Assembly (NCBI GenBank): GCA_014281115.1
Contig: JACONQ010000011.1
Coordinates: 1,674,001-1,738,000 of the forward strand
Source of the DNA: Laburnicola sp. R22_1
Lineage: Eukaryota > Ascomycota > Dothideomycetes > Pleosporales > Didymosphaeriaceae
Reading direction: 5' to 3'
DNA: 64,000 nt
Under the pieces are notes generated by a model. The model worked only from the letters and a program-made list of their open reading frames with translations, searched no databases and was not told the DNA's origin. Every line of letters starts with the position of its first letter. The stretch's first letter is position 1. Positions 35,963 through 47,574 of this stretch are shown here, piece by piece. Position numbers and translations under genes: made by a program.

Positions 35963-37630
35963 CTACTCGCTCTCGTCCTCGCTACTCCCACTCTCATCAC
36001 CACCCACCGCAACAACTCCATCTACCTCAGCCTCGTCGTCGACCTCCTCGGGCTTACCAGTCATGACAAACGCGCTCAAACACGTAATCCTCGTCCCCGT
36101 CGAATAACTGCCCACCAACCTGCCCACCTGTGTCGCCGTAAACCCTTTATTATTTGTTGCCTCTACGCCCGGAGACTCCGATTGCGGCTGTCCTGCTATT
36201 GGGAGGTCGTCCGTGTCGAGCGCCCAGAGTCTGACGGTGCCGTCGCTGCTTGCTGTTATGAGGAGGATGGTGGAAGGGGATTGGGGAAGGCAGAGGAGAG
36301 TAAAGTCTTTAACACGGCCTGTAAAACCGGCTGCTGGGCCGCCGATTTGCGCCAGGAGGGTGCATTGCGGAATAGCGTCCGCATCCTCAGCGGTGGATTT
36401 CCCAGTGCTCCTCGGGCTACCACCACCAGCAGGCACAGGAGCGCCGACAGCGTTCGTATCGTAAACCAACACGCGCCCATCTTCGGTAGAAACCAACAAC
36501 GTATTCGGCCGCGCGTCCTCAGAAAGATACCCCAAATGATGAATTTTCGTCCTAGGCAGCGGCAAGATCTTCGCTTTGGGCACACAATCCACGCCGAAGA
36601 CGACGACGCCACGGTCAAAGGCGACGGCGAATTCGTCGCCGGGAGCGTCCCAGACGACGTTTCTCGCCTCGGCGGTGGTGCCGAACCGTGCTTCGCCTAT
36701 GGAGGCCAAGATGGCCCGACTGAAGGTCAAGACGCCAGCTTTTTTGCCCGTGACGAGGTTCCATAGGCGCATGCATTTTTCGCCTTTGCTGACGGTGAGC
36801 ATGAGCTTCATGCTGGGGTGGACGGCGAAGCCGTTGATGCCGGCGGGGATGTCGGCTGCGGCGGCGGTGTCGCCCGAGGGACGGCCTTGGGGCTTCGGAA
36901 TGGGCGCTTTGATGGTCGAGAGGGGCGCCCAGTCGCGGGTGCGGGTTATGGTTAGGGTGCTGTCTTCGGAGGCGCTGAGGAGTTTGGACCGCGAGGGGAA
37001 GTAGAGCGCTGTGATGCTTGAGGCGTGGTGGAGGAGGGCGCCGAGTTCTTTGTTTTTGGAGTTTTCGGTGATGGGGGAGGGGTTGTGGAGGGAGGGGAGG
37101 AGGGGCTTTGAGGTTGAGGTTGAGGGGGTGGGTGGGGTCGTGGAGAGTGAGTAGAGGTTTATGCGGGCGTCGGTGCTGCCGGTGGCGAGGGTGACTTTGG
37201 AAGATGAGTCTGTCGGGGGTGTGATGGCTAGACAGCGGATTGCGGAGGTGTGGGCGTGGAAGAGAAATGTGTCGGAGAAGTTGATCTTGGGGCGGCCTTC
37301 CTCTGGGGTGGTGTCGTTTTGTCCCGTGATCAGGTCCTGGGGGATGGCTGCGACGAAACCGTGGAGGACTCTTTCGTATGAGCCGGTGACGATTTGCACG
37401 GTGGTGGTATCTGTCTCTTCTGCTGGCGCGACTGTCGCTGTCCCTGTCGCTGCCTTGCTCTCTGCGCCTGGAGCCTGGCCATTGACTGCAGCTTCCTTGC
37501 TTCTGCTTTTGCGTACCGGAGACTCAGTCCGTACAGTCCGTCTGGGCGCCGATACAGCGACTTCCTTCCCGCTCTTCAAGGCCTTTGTCGGCTGCACGCC
37601 CTCTGCGACCTCTCTCTTTCTTTTGGCCAT
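35963..37630 (-). CDS. MAK11: WD40 protein, Mak11/PAK1IP1-like 60S ribosome biogenesis factor
   Basis: Homologues act in nucleoli in pre-60S ribosome assembly (yeast Mak11 works with Rlp24; human PAK1IP1). Intronless, 555 residues. A Lys/Arg-rich N-terminus (MAKRKREVAEG) resembles a nuclear signal. The WD region starts with VQIVTGSYERVLHGF, and further repeats are marked by FHAHTSAIRCLAI, LHHASSITALYFPSRSKLLSASEDSTLTI, LMLTVSKGEKCMRLWN and ASSDGTVRLWALD. Pro/Ser/Thr-rich insertions lengthen the loops. The tail is acidic (GDESGSSEDESE). The gene is divergent from VID21. Assignment to Mak11 rather than another WD40 protein rests on the N-terminal blade and the acidic tail. Confidence 0.8.
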   Translation of the reverse strand: MAKRKREVAEGVQPTKALKSGKEVAVSAPRRTVRTESPVRKSRSKEAAVNGQAPGAESKAATGTATVAPAEETDTTTVQIVTGSYERVLHGFVAAIPQDLITGQNDTTPEEGRPKINFSDTFLFHAHTSAIRCLAITPPTDSSSKVTLATGSTDARINLYSLSTTPPTPSTSTSKPLLPSLHNPSPITENSKNKELGALLHHASSITALYFPSRSKLLSASEDSTLTITRTRDWAPLSTIKAPIPKPQGRPSGDTAAAADIPAGINGFAVHPSMKLMLTVSKGEKCMRLWNLVTGKKAGVLTFSRAILASIGEARFGTTAEARNVVWDAPGDEFAVAFDRGVVVFGVDCVPKAKILPLPRTKIHHLGYLSEDARPNTLLVSTEDGRVLVYDTNAVGAPVPAGGGSPRSTGKSTAEDADAIPQCTLLAQIGGPAAGFTGRVKDFTLLCLPQSPSTILLITASSDGTVRLWALDTDDLPIAGQPQSESPGVEATNNKGFTATQVGRLVGSYSTGTRITCLSAFVMTGKPEEVDDEAEVDGVVAVGGDESGSSEDESE

Positions 37631-37929
37631 GCTGGATGCTTGTGTGTAGAGCTGGAGAGCCGAGACGCGCTGCAGGGTAGACGAAATTTCGAAATTCTGC
37701 CTGGGGCGCTAGCCGCTTCCGGCTAGACAGAAGCTTATCGCAGCGGGCGGTGAGGCGGCGGGAAGGTGCGAGCGACCCGTCTCCTTCTCTCACGACTCTC
37801 GCGCCCAAGCCGTCCCCATCAGTCCGAGTCCTGCCAACCACACTTTTCACGACCCCAACGCACCCGAAATCCATCAAATTGGCGGCACTCGTGGAAAACG
37901 GATGTCGGCCACCGATTGTCGGTTCTCAT
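37631..37929. promoter_or_regulatory. Divergent promoter MAK11 / VID21
   Basis: This 299-bp spacer between opposite start codons has no recognisable TATA box. It must serve both genes. Confidence 0.4.
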
Positions 37930-40900
37930 ATGTCCCTCGACAGCCTTCGTGATGCGCATTTCCGGGAGAAAAAGAATGAGATCGCGTAAGTGACTTGTGA
38001 TTTCCACGTCGAAATGCGGTGCGTTCGAACTGCACGCGCAATGCGACACGGAAAAATCGCTCACTTTCTGTTTATCATGTGGTGGTGGTCGCTGATGTTG
38101 CCCCATATAGGCATTGCGAGGTGTCGCGCAAGCGCAAGCTGCGGGAGCTTTACCACTACACGGCGCTGCTGAACGCGGGCCACCCGCCCCAGATCCACGA
38201 CTGGACCATCAGTGACCAGCCGAATGAAATCGAGGCGCGCTTTCTTGACGACAATGACATTACGAAGTAAGATCATCTTCACCCCGTTGTTGTTTATTAT
38301 TATACACAAGCAAACGTTTTGTTTTTCCATCGTCGTCGTCGTCGCGCCATTGGTCGATGCATTCCACTGACGATTACGCGCAGAGGCCGACGCTTCAACG
38401 ATGCAACTCTTCCATTCCCCACCCAGTTTCCATCTCTACCCACGCTGCCATTCCAGTCGCCGGCCAAACCTGCTTATTCTGTATTGTCCAAGTCGTCACC
38501 AACTTCCGCTGCCGGTGCCACTCTTGAGGAACAGCTACGCGCTGCATCTGCTTCGCCGTCCGTTGCGACGCAGACGTTACCGCCCGCGGAGCAGCCACTT
38601 CAGGTTGAAGCTACTGTAGCCGCAGAATTAACACCATCACCGTCCCACGCAGAAGCACAGACGCAAACTGCACTCCCTCCAACCGAAGCGTCAGACGCAA
38701 ACGAGGCCGTCAATGAGGCACCGCAACCACCCCTTGTTGAAGCTTCAGAAGCGGAAGCAGTTCAGGACCCGAGGCAAGAGGAGGTTGTCGCCGATGGACC
38801 AACGGCCGATCCAAAGGATGTCGTCCCGGCGACCGAGGATATTGCTGCACTGCCTGAAGACGCGATATCAGAGGAGCAGACAGAAGTCCCACCCAAGGCG
38901 CCCCAAGTAGTTCATCTACCACCAAAAGAGGTGCAAGAGGCGAGATTGGAAGAGACGGAGCCCAAGTTGGAACAGGCGGCAGAAAAAGAACGAAAAGAGG
39001 ATGAGAGGTTGGCAATAACGAATACCAACGTAACGACCGATTTGGCATCATCGCCATCGTCAACCGTCGGTCCGTACTCCCAAGCAACACCACATGCTCC
39101 GCATCGGTCTCCCGACACAAGTCCCGATACCGAGTCTTTCCAGGAACGGCGGCAGTCGGAACCTGATTATGGCCATGTGCTACTGGACCCCGTAGCGGAA
39201 CAAGCCAAGGAGGATCACGAACGTGTGTTGCGCGAGCAGATGGATCAGGCCAGAGAACGAGCTCGCGCGGACAGTACGGCTACGGACGATGTGGAAAGGC
39301 AGATTGAGGATGAACAGGCTATCCGCCTGGCGCGCGATGGCAAAGGCCGTTTGAGCGAATCGGAAGGAGCTCCTGCTATTGGGCCGGAAGCGCTAACAGA
39401 CCACGCGAAAGATGTGCGCGAAAGTGAAGTCGAGGTGGCAACAGTAGTCACTCATGACGAACCTGCGGCTGACTCACTGCCCACACCCACAACCACCGCC
39501 CCTGAATCCTCGACCGTAGAGCCTGAAGCCTCCGACAGTACGACCGTGGAACCACAGCAGCCAACGTCATTGGGTTTAGAACACCCGACCCCGCCTGCGG
39601 AAGTCGATGTGGATGTGGAGATGAATGAGGCGCCCGTACCGGTGAGGGAAGAAGATTCGGCTCAAGCTGACTCTCACTCCGATCGGAAGACTGCACAAGA
39701 CTTGCCTGACCCTATACCGAAAAAGTCCATCTCTGATGTTGTCGAAGAAAGAGCTGAGCAATCGCCCTCAAAGGTCGTTCTTACGCCACGCTCCGGCACC
39801 TGTTCGCAGTCGGTGAGCGCTGCGCGACCGCCCAAACGGCAGAAACGAGAGGAGGTGTCAACGGTCATCTTTGCAAAGCCGGATGCGAGTCGGGCTACAA
39901 AGACCTTACAGCTATATAACGAGGATTATGCATCTCTTCAGGGCGCATCGCAAGATCCTACTCGTGATTACCTCCAAGGACTATTTCAGTACCAAGCTCA
40001 CCATCCACCTCGATCACTACCACTCTCGGATCTCGTTGCTTCTGCACGGAAAACCTTGTCCACGGCTGGCACGCTTGCCATGATCCGAGAAGCCCATGAC
40101 TATAAAATACTCAAAAGAGTCTATCAACTGCAAAATGCGAATAGGTGGTCATTGCGGCAATTGAAAAAATCTGCCGAGCCCGAGCGTCCTATCACGCATC
40201 ATGACCATCTCCTCGCTGAGATGAAGTGGATGCAGACGGACTTCAAAGAAGAGAGAAAATGGAAGAAGGCGCTTGCTGCTACGTTCGCCGAGTGGTGTGC
40301 CGAGTATGTGAATAGCAACGCTGAGGAACGAAGGTCGTTGCGAGTGAGAACACGGATCCCGAACCCGACTTTGGTCGATGAGGACATGCAAGATGCACCC
40401 ACCCCCGACCTCGTTCACTTTGGTGCCAATGAAACGGAAACCGAATCCTTCGCAGATGATGAGGAGCTTGCTTCTCCACTCTGCTCGCATCCGCCTGCCG
40501 GACTTTTCTCTTTGGGGTTCAACGACGTGGTAATGAAGATTGACCGGACACCCGCCACTGATGCAATGTTTCGGGAGCTTCCACAATACGAACCGACACT
40601 GGAAGGATCAAGCGACGTTACGCCTCTGTCTTTCGTCGACCCACCGATCCTACCCGTGTCCAAGTTCGTCACCGGTAAGCTTGTATCACAAGTTAGCGGT
40701 CCCCCACGAAAACGCAGCCGCTACGAGTTCGAAATAGAAGATGAACCTTCCACTCCCCCCAGCAGATCCGGAACCTCTGTTGAGCATTCAATGCCCTCTA
40801 CCCCTGGAAGAAGACTATTCCATCGCAATGATCTGCCACCAGAATCCACAGATGTGGCCTTATTCAACCCCGAGAATAGGCACATTCGCGACCGGCTCCA

Positions 40901-42604
40901 GGCTGCTAATCAGTTCAGGCCACCTACCGAGTTTCCAATGCCATCCGTATCCTTCTTCGAGAACCGGCAGTCGTCACAATGGCTATGGGAGGAAGATCAA
41001 AAGCTGCGTCTCTTGGTGAAGGAATATACTTTCAACTGGTCATTAGTCGCGCAACAGCTGGCCCTGCCTTCATTACTTGTAGCTGGTTCAGGTCGACGGA
41101 CCCCTTGGGAATGTTTCGAGCGTTGGGTGCAATTAGAAGGATTGCCTGCCGAGATGTCCAAGACGCAATATTTCAGGACCTACCAAAGTCGTCTCGAGCA
41201 AGCACAGAGAACTGTTTCTGCGCAACACCAAGCACAGCAACAACTCATGCAGCAGCAAGCCCAAAGTGGCCAGAGCGTCCCGAGTCAGCCAACTAGGAGG
41301 CGTACAACCCAGCCCATCCGCGTCGAGAGAAGGAGAGAGAATAGACATCTTGCCATCATTGACGGAATGCGGAAGCTCGCTCGGAAACGTGAGTCCAATG
41401 CGCACAAGGCAGCCGAGTCGCAGAAAGCAGCGCTGCTACGCAAAGCGCACGAACCTGCCCAGCCAAAGACGAATGTGAATACTCCTCAGGAGTTCTCGCG
41501 TCTCAAGTGGGAACGCGAGGAAAGGATGAAGCAGAAAATGCTGCAGCAGCAACAGGAGATGCACGCAAGGGTATGTCAGGTTCTCCGTTCGATGTCCGTG
41601 AGACTAAAATCAGCTAGCAGATCGCAGCGCAGCGTTCAGCGCAGATGCAGGGACAAGGCATGGCCAACGGTATGGTTCCGCAGCAACGAAATGGAACGCC
41701 TGGAAACAATGCAAATATACCTGCGCAAATGGCAAACGCCCCGCAAGGACCCAACTCAGCTGCGGCAAACGCCGCCATGGCGGCTCGAGCACAGCAAGGC
41801 CAGGCGATGCAACCGAACTTCCCCAATGCAAACATGAACGGCGCAATGTCCATGGGCTCTTCAGGCGTTCCCCAAGCGCAGATGCAGACCACCATGCCAA
41901 ACTCCCAGCGGATGGCTCCTCCGGACCAGGTTCGAATGGCCATGCAGAGAGGCCAATATGCCAATGCTAACCAGCAACTTCAGTTCCAGCTTCAACAACA
42001 GCAGATCAACATGGCGAGTAACATGACCCAAAACCTAGGAATGACCAACATGCCGAACGCGAATATGATGGCATCCATGGCGGGCCAGAACATGAACGGC
42101 AACATGACCCCTTCTTTATCGGGAATGTCAAACAATGCCGGATCTCCAGGAATCCATCAGGCCAATGCCAATATGCAAAACCCTGCACGTCCGTTGTCTA
42201 GTGGGCACATGCCGCAATTACTGCAACTGCAAAATTCGTTTAAGCAACAGAATCCGACCGCTACCCCAGAACAGGTCCAGAAAGCTGCGTCTGATCATCT
42301 TGCCCGGATCCTAACAAAACAACGCACGCAGGCAATGAATGCAGCCGCCGGCTCACCAGGCATGGCCCAGTCACCCCAGCTGGGGAACAACATGTACCTC
42401 CACAACGGCAACATGGGTGGAAATAGGACGTCTCCAAGCGCGGTCCAGCACTATCGACAACAGCTGGTTAGTCAGCATCAGACGATGAGCCAGCAGAAGG
42501 CGCAGCAGGCTGGTAGTCCTGGCATGAGCGCGCGACCGCCGAGCCGGAGCGCGACGCCGCAGAATCCGAATCCGCAGCTGCAGCATAGCCCGAGCCTCCA
42601 GTAA
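37930..42604 (+). CDS. VID21: NuA4 histone acetyltransferase subunit Eaf1/Vid21
   Basis: Scaffold of the NuA4 acetyltransferase, linking catalytic and recruitment modules on chromatin. Exons 37930-37985, 38111-38266, 38384-41570 and 41621-42604 join in phase to 1460 residues. The N-terminus (SLRDAHFREKKNEIAHCEVS, then RKRKLRELY) is diagnostic and is built across intron 1. A long acidic, Glu/Pro-rich region follows. The HSA domain, which binds actin-related proteins, lies near residues 670-735 (HHDHLLAEMKWMQTDFKEER). The SANT/Myb domain starts near 936 (QWLWEEDQKLRLLVKEY, FERWVQLEGLP). The C-terminus is Gln/Asn/Met-rich and disordered. The first coding exon is only 56 nt. The upstream in-frame ATG at 37750 would place about 60 unrelated residues before the conserved start and was not used. 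Confidence 0.92.
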
Positions 42605-43339
42605 GCGCAGATGTAGGCTTTGATGCTCTGCCTCTGCTCTCTCGATTCGAAGAGAAAACAAGGGGGTGCGCGATGCTGCGGGCCATGCATCGCTTTTCAC
42701 GACCTTTTGGACTTGTATATGTTTATTTAATGAAGGGCGCTTGTTTCTTTTTCGATTCTTTGGCGCGCTGGGCTGCATGGGCGATGAGATGAGCGCTCGA
42801 GTTCGCGGGACGGGAGGGGTGGGGACATTTGATTTGGGCGCCCATGTTGTGTCCCGACGGGAGTTGGCGTACAGGAGCATGCATGCATGCATGGTGTTTT
42901 GGTGTTTGTAAACGGGTGGGCGGGTGACACTGGGTGGAATGCTCGCATGGGCTGGATAGGCGGGTGGTTAGGCTTGTGGTTGTGCTTATCGAGGCATGGC
43001 GCGTACTCGCTGGCTGGAGCTGATATGGGCTGGGCTGCGGCCCCGTTTTATTCCTTCTGCTTCTTCTTCTGAGTATCTCATGAGATGGATGGATGGCTCG
43101 TCAGACCGACAGAGAGGAGGGACAGGGACAGAGAGACAACCAGACAGGCAAATAGACACAGCTTCGACTTGACCAGAGTTCATATAATTGTGGAATGCAG
43201 TGCAATTGCAGTGCATGGCGAGGTGCATACCAACTAATCAGACAGTTGGACAAGCATCCGCATCCTACTACGCATTTCCTATTCTCCCCCTTCACCCTCA
43301 CCATCAACTCCAACCCCTCCAATTCCACCCCCACCGTCC
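42605..43339. other. Convergent 3' spacer
   Basis: This 735-bp spacer lies between the VID21 and FAP1 stops. It includes a short GCATGC repeat near 42880-42893. No gene is recognised. Confidence 0.45.
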
Positions 43340-46300
43340 TCATCCTCCCCACTCCTCCCAACTCCCCACCACACTACCCCCCCTCTCCCTCTGCTCCTCC
43401 CTCTCCTCAGCAACCTCCCAATCCTCCACCACCTCAACAGCCCTCGCCCTCGCCCTCTCCTTCTCCTTTCCCGTCTTCCGCGGCAAACTCAAAACCGCAA
43501 ACCCACTCTTCGTCCCCAACGGCGTACTCTGAACAACGCGCCTCACAGGCGCGCCCTTCGCAATCTGGCTCCAACCAGTCCCAGCCCCAGTCCCAGTCCC
43601 GCCGGACACTGCGTCATCCGTTTCAACCCGTTCGACACCAAGCGAGGCGTCTGTGCGGGCGAGGTGGAGGGTACCTAGAGACGCCGAGGATACTGTGTGG
43701 AGAAGGGGAGGCGGTTAGCACAAGTTCTACTGCGATGTTTGTTTTTGCATGGCGGATGGCTTACTAGCTTGTGAAAGCGTAGGCTTGACAGCTTCGAGCA
43801 AGGTTTGGATTTCGCGCTCTGGGATGCTGACCCGGGCTGCGATGGGGGGTTTGAGCGAGACTTGGTCGCTGGGGAGAAAGGTGACTTGCAGCTCTAGTGG
43901 GTACGAAGTTTTGGGTAGGGTGCTTCTTAGCAACGAAGTTACCTCGTCGATGGTAAGACCGAAGCGTGGGTTAGTGATTAGAAAGCCGTTGTACGGGTCT
44001 AAAGGGCGGTTGTTGGGCTTTGCTGGTGCGGCGGGTGTGTAATTATTCACTGTTTTTGTTGCTGTCGCGCGTCTAAGACATGTTAGCAAAGATACAGTTA
44101 CATGTAGACGCTTCTCGGGATTGTATGCCTGCATCACATATCCTGGGATACGACACGGGACATTGGACCAGAAAGAGACTCACTGGACTTGCCTGATCCT
44201 GACACAGTCGGCCAGGGTCTTCATGGGCGCCATGGCAAAACGCGGCGTCTTGAAAAGCGCAACGTGTCGATGCGGCTCAGGATCCATGCTCTCCGTATCA
44301 ATACCAAAATCCTCCGCCAGTGAGTGAATAAAGGCGCGTTGGCGGCGTTGCATCGGCTTGAAACGTAGACGCTTCTCCTCGGGATTCGCGGCGAAGAGTC
44401 GCAACACTTTCTCCTGCGCAGCTGCCCAGGTCGAGTTTTGCTGATACATGTTCAACGTTTCGGTGGAGTAAGGAACATGATCATCCTGACGATCAGGATC
44501 GATTCTCAGAGCCGAGGCAAGGGCTTGATTTCGCTGCAATCGGGCACACTCCTCGTCGCACTTGAGGGTCTTCTTGAGGTTGCCCTCTCCGTTTTTCGAG
44601 GCGTTGCACTTCGCTTCCTGCTTGATCCGCTGGCATTCGCAGGTAATCAAGATCTTGTGTTGACAGGCCTTATCTTCTCTGCATGACTGCGGGAAGTGGC
44701 AGGGGGCCATGCAAGGATGACCGCATACGCTCAACTTCTTCCCACAAGCCTGGGTACAAGGTTCCTCGCATTCTCCAGGGCGATGGCATTGCTTTCGACA
44801 AAAGTGTGCGCCGCACTTCAATTGCTGCCCACAAATTTCCGCGCAACGCACTTCGGTGAGATGGCATGGTTGGTTCTTGAGAGTGTTCTTTCCACAGAGG
44901 CAAGCCTTGGAGGTAAGAAACGGACAGATAGGGCAGCTCTCATCATCACCATGACAGTTGTGTGGTACTTGAGGATGTCCGCAGTTCTTCGGTCGTTCGC
45001 ATTCGTATCGACAGGGTGGAGGCTTCGTACCGCACGGCAAAGGCGGTTGAAGTACGGTGCGTCCGCAATTGCAGCTGATCTCCTCGAAAATAGCCTACGC
45101 ACAATTAGCATCTCCTTTATTCGTGTTTCGTGTCGTGCACTCACCTCTCGGCATGTGCCACACGGGCCTCTGTGGCATAGCTCCTGGCACTGATGGCCCG
45201 GATTGCCACACCTCAGTTGACGACCGCAAGATCGCGTACATATATGCTCTGCTTCGACACCGTCATCGCGGGGGCGTCGTGCAGAATCAATCGGCCGATG
45301 CTTGCGACGTTGCGATTGTCGCTCGCCCGCCTTTCGCTCGCCCGAACAGCAGCGCTCTCCACATTCGTGTCGCCCGCAACTGAGTGAAGCGCGGCAAATT
45401 CGCATACAGTGTGGTGGCTCTTCGGTGCCTTGGTGGCAGACAGTGGATGAAGTCGTCCGCCCGCAACGACAGCTAATGCTAACTGTCTGCAGGCATGGAC
45501 GACATTTGCCTTGGTGACATGGCTGCTGGCATGCGTGGCCACAGTTGAGGATCGTCCCGCAAGGTTTCGCGCAGTCTGGTATTGGATCCTCACAGCTAGA
45601 CCGCACTGAATCTGATATCTCACGCAGAGGTGTCTTGCCGCACGGACAATGTGAAACTACATCGGGTGAGCGTGGACAATGAGCTGGATTTGCATCCTGC
45701 CGATGGCACGATTTCTCACAAAAGTGCTTTCCGCAATCAAATGGTCGTTTACAGGTGTTTGTACACTCGAAAACGCCCACCCAGCGTTCAATAGTCGATG
45801 AGCCGTCGTCAGCTACATGTGATATACTGCTATCCCTCTCTTGCTCTCGATCACAGCACAGAATGTCCTTTTCTTCTTGCCCGCAGTAGCACCTCGCTGA
45901 TATCCGCACCTCACAATCGCCACAAGGTCCATCGTGACATGGCTGCGGACAGGAATGTTCTCCGCAAGGCATCACCTGACCGCAGATGGCACCGCAACTC
46001 CAACCGTGATCATAATCGGTGTCTAAACAGCGGCGAGTGACTGATTTGTTACCACAGAAACAATGTTGCGTAGGTCCCATTAGAGAGCAAGGCGGGCATG
46101 GTCCAGCATGACACGTCGACGGGCAAGGATGCGGACATTTTTTCGGCAAGCTTCGTGGTCGAGCACACGTCTGTCCGCAGGAAAACGGCGGAAGACCCGG
46201 GAGAGATTTGGGATCGAGTTCCTTCTCACACCAGCATGAAGGGACCCTCGGCAGCTCATCCTTGGGATAGTTACAACCCGGACACCGCCACTGTCTCGGA

Positions 46301-47019
46301 GGCGGCAGTTCACCGTCAGGCGCCTGCTGTCGAGCAGCCACCGAGCCCTCGTTGGTTGACCACTTCTTGATGCAGTTCAAATGGAACACCATCCAACATG
46401 TCCGGCAGGACCATATGCCCTTGGTCGTCCTCCGGACCTCTTCGGTGCAGATGGCGCACTCGTAGTGTCCATTGTCTATGTCTTGGTGCGTGCGGGTAGG
46501 GATGTCGGCGGCGGTCGATTTCGGGGCTTGCGGCTTCTTGTGACGCGGTGGCCGCGTTCGCTGCGGTGCGGCGGGTCTTCCTGGGGTGAATTCGGGTGCG
46601 TCAGCCTGTAGATGGGATGTTTGGGCGGGTGGCGCATTCCCGTGTCCAGCAGCCTGCCCTTCCTGTTGCCGTCCTCCAGCAGCCGGCGGCGGTAGCCTGG
46701 GGCGAAAATGAGGCCCGCCCCTCCCTCTCCGGGGTTGCGTGCGAGTTTCTGGGCCTGCGGCGTCACCATGCACGTTTGGATTGGGTGGCGGTCCGCGACC
46801 GTGTCCCCGCCCTCGACCGCCTCGACCCCCACGCTGTGCCTGTGGCTCCTGTGGCTCCTGTGGCTCCTGTGGCTGTCCCGGCTCTTGCTGCGGTGCACTG
46901 GCAGGCTGTCGATTTCGATTTCGCGGGCGGCGTCGGCGCTGGTCATTGCTCTCTGGAGCTCCTGCGGCCGTGTGATGAGCAGCGAGCAGAGCGGCTGGGG
47001 TGACGCCGGCGGCCGACAT
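43340..47019 (-). CDS. FAP1: NFX1-type zinc finger protein with RING and R3H domains (Fap1-like)
   Basis: NFX1 family. Yeast Fap1 binds Fpr1 and is linked to rapamycin response; animal NFX1 is a transcriptional repressor and ubiquitin ligase. Exons 47019-45145, 45094-44184, 44072-43765 and 43692-43340 join in phase to 1148 residues. The N-terminus is basic and Pro/Gln-rich, with an imperfect QEP repeat. A RING/PHD-like finger starts near residue 183 (CAICTEEV, then CRTCWMVFHLNC). A long array of NFX1 fingers follows, of the form C-G-x-H-x-C-x-x-x-C-H-x-G-x-C (for example CGEHSCPQPCHDGPC). The R3H domain is near residue 880 (RAFIHSLAEDFGIDTESMD). The start is divergent from BIG1, with a transposon between them. 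Confidence 0.92.
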
Positions 47020-47412
47020 GCTGCTGGCAAGTCAGTAGTATTTGGAGTATATCCCGAGCTAACTCACTTGCTGCGTTCAGCCAATCCGAACAACTATGGC
47101 GGGATGAGTGAAGGAACGAACGGTGGCGGAGGGGAGGCTGCAATACCGTCGCGACCGTCAGTGACGAGCAAGCCAGGGTTAGGAGATGTAGAAATATCGC
47201 GGTGCCTGCCGCTAGGGCCCGCCGCAGATGAGTCAGAGTGAGAAGTCTTCGCTTCCTTGCCCTGCAGCGACGGGTGGCGGAGCAGGCGGGCAATTTTCAG
47301 TGTGCTCGTCGCTCGTTGCTCCCGACCATTATCATTCCAATATTATTCACTCTGCTCCCGGGCCTGCGCGTCATAGCCGTGGCGGCTAAACCCCGGGCGC
47401 GGCCGAAGCCAC
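47020..47412. promoter_or_regulatory. FAP1 promoter, remaining part of the FAP1/BIG1 intergenic region
   Basis: These 393 bp lie between the FAP1 start and the TA duplication of element 3. Without the insertion the FAP1-BIG1 spacer would be about 0.48 kb. No further motif is claimed. Confidence 0.45.
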
Positions 47413-47414
47413 TA

Positions 47415-47459
47415 CCGTGTTTCATCACCCGACGATCGGCCCCACCTGACGATCGATTT
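47415..47459 (+). repeat. Left terminal inverted repeat of element 3
   Basis: Matches the reverse complement of 49469-49513 at 43 of 45 positions. Preceded by TA. Confidence 0.93.
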
Positions 47460-47574
47460 GGCAGGGTCCGTGCGTACAACTTTTGAAGCTGTACAACGCA
47501 ATACAAATTGTATACAGGCCAGATTTTTTGGTGGAGAGCTTTTGAGAGGCATAGGAGACGATCGCGATACTTTA

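Noticed and set aside
37750..37929. Upstream in-frame ATG for VID21
   Set aside because: The added 60 residues are unrelated to the family, whose conserved N-terminus begins at MSLDSLRDAHF.
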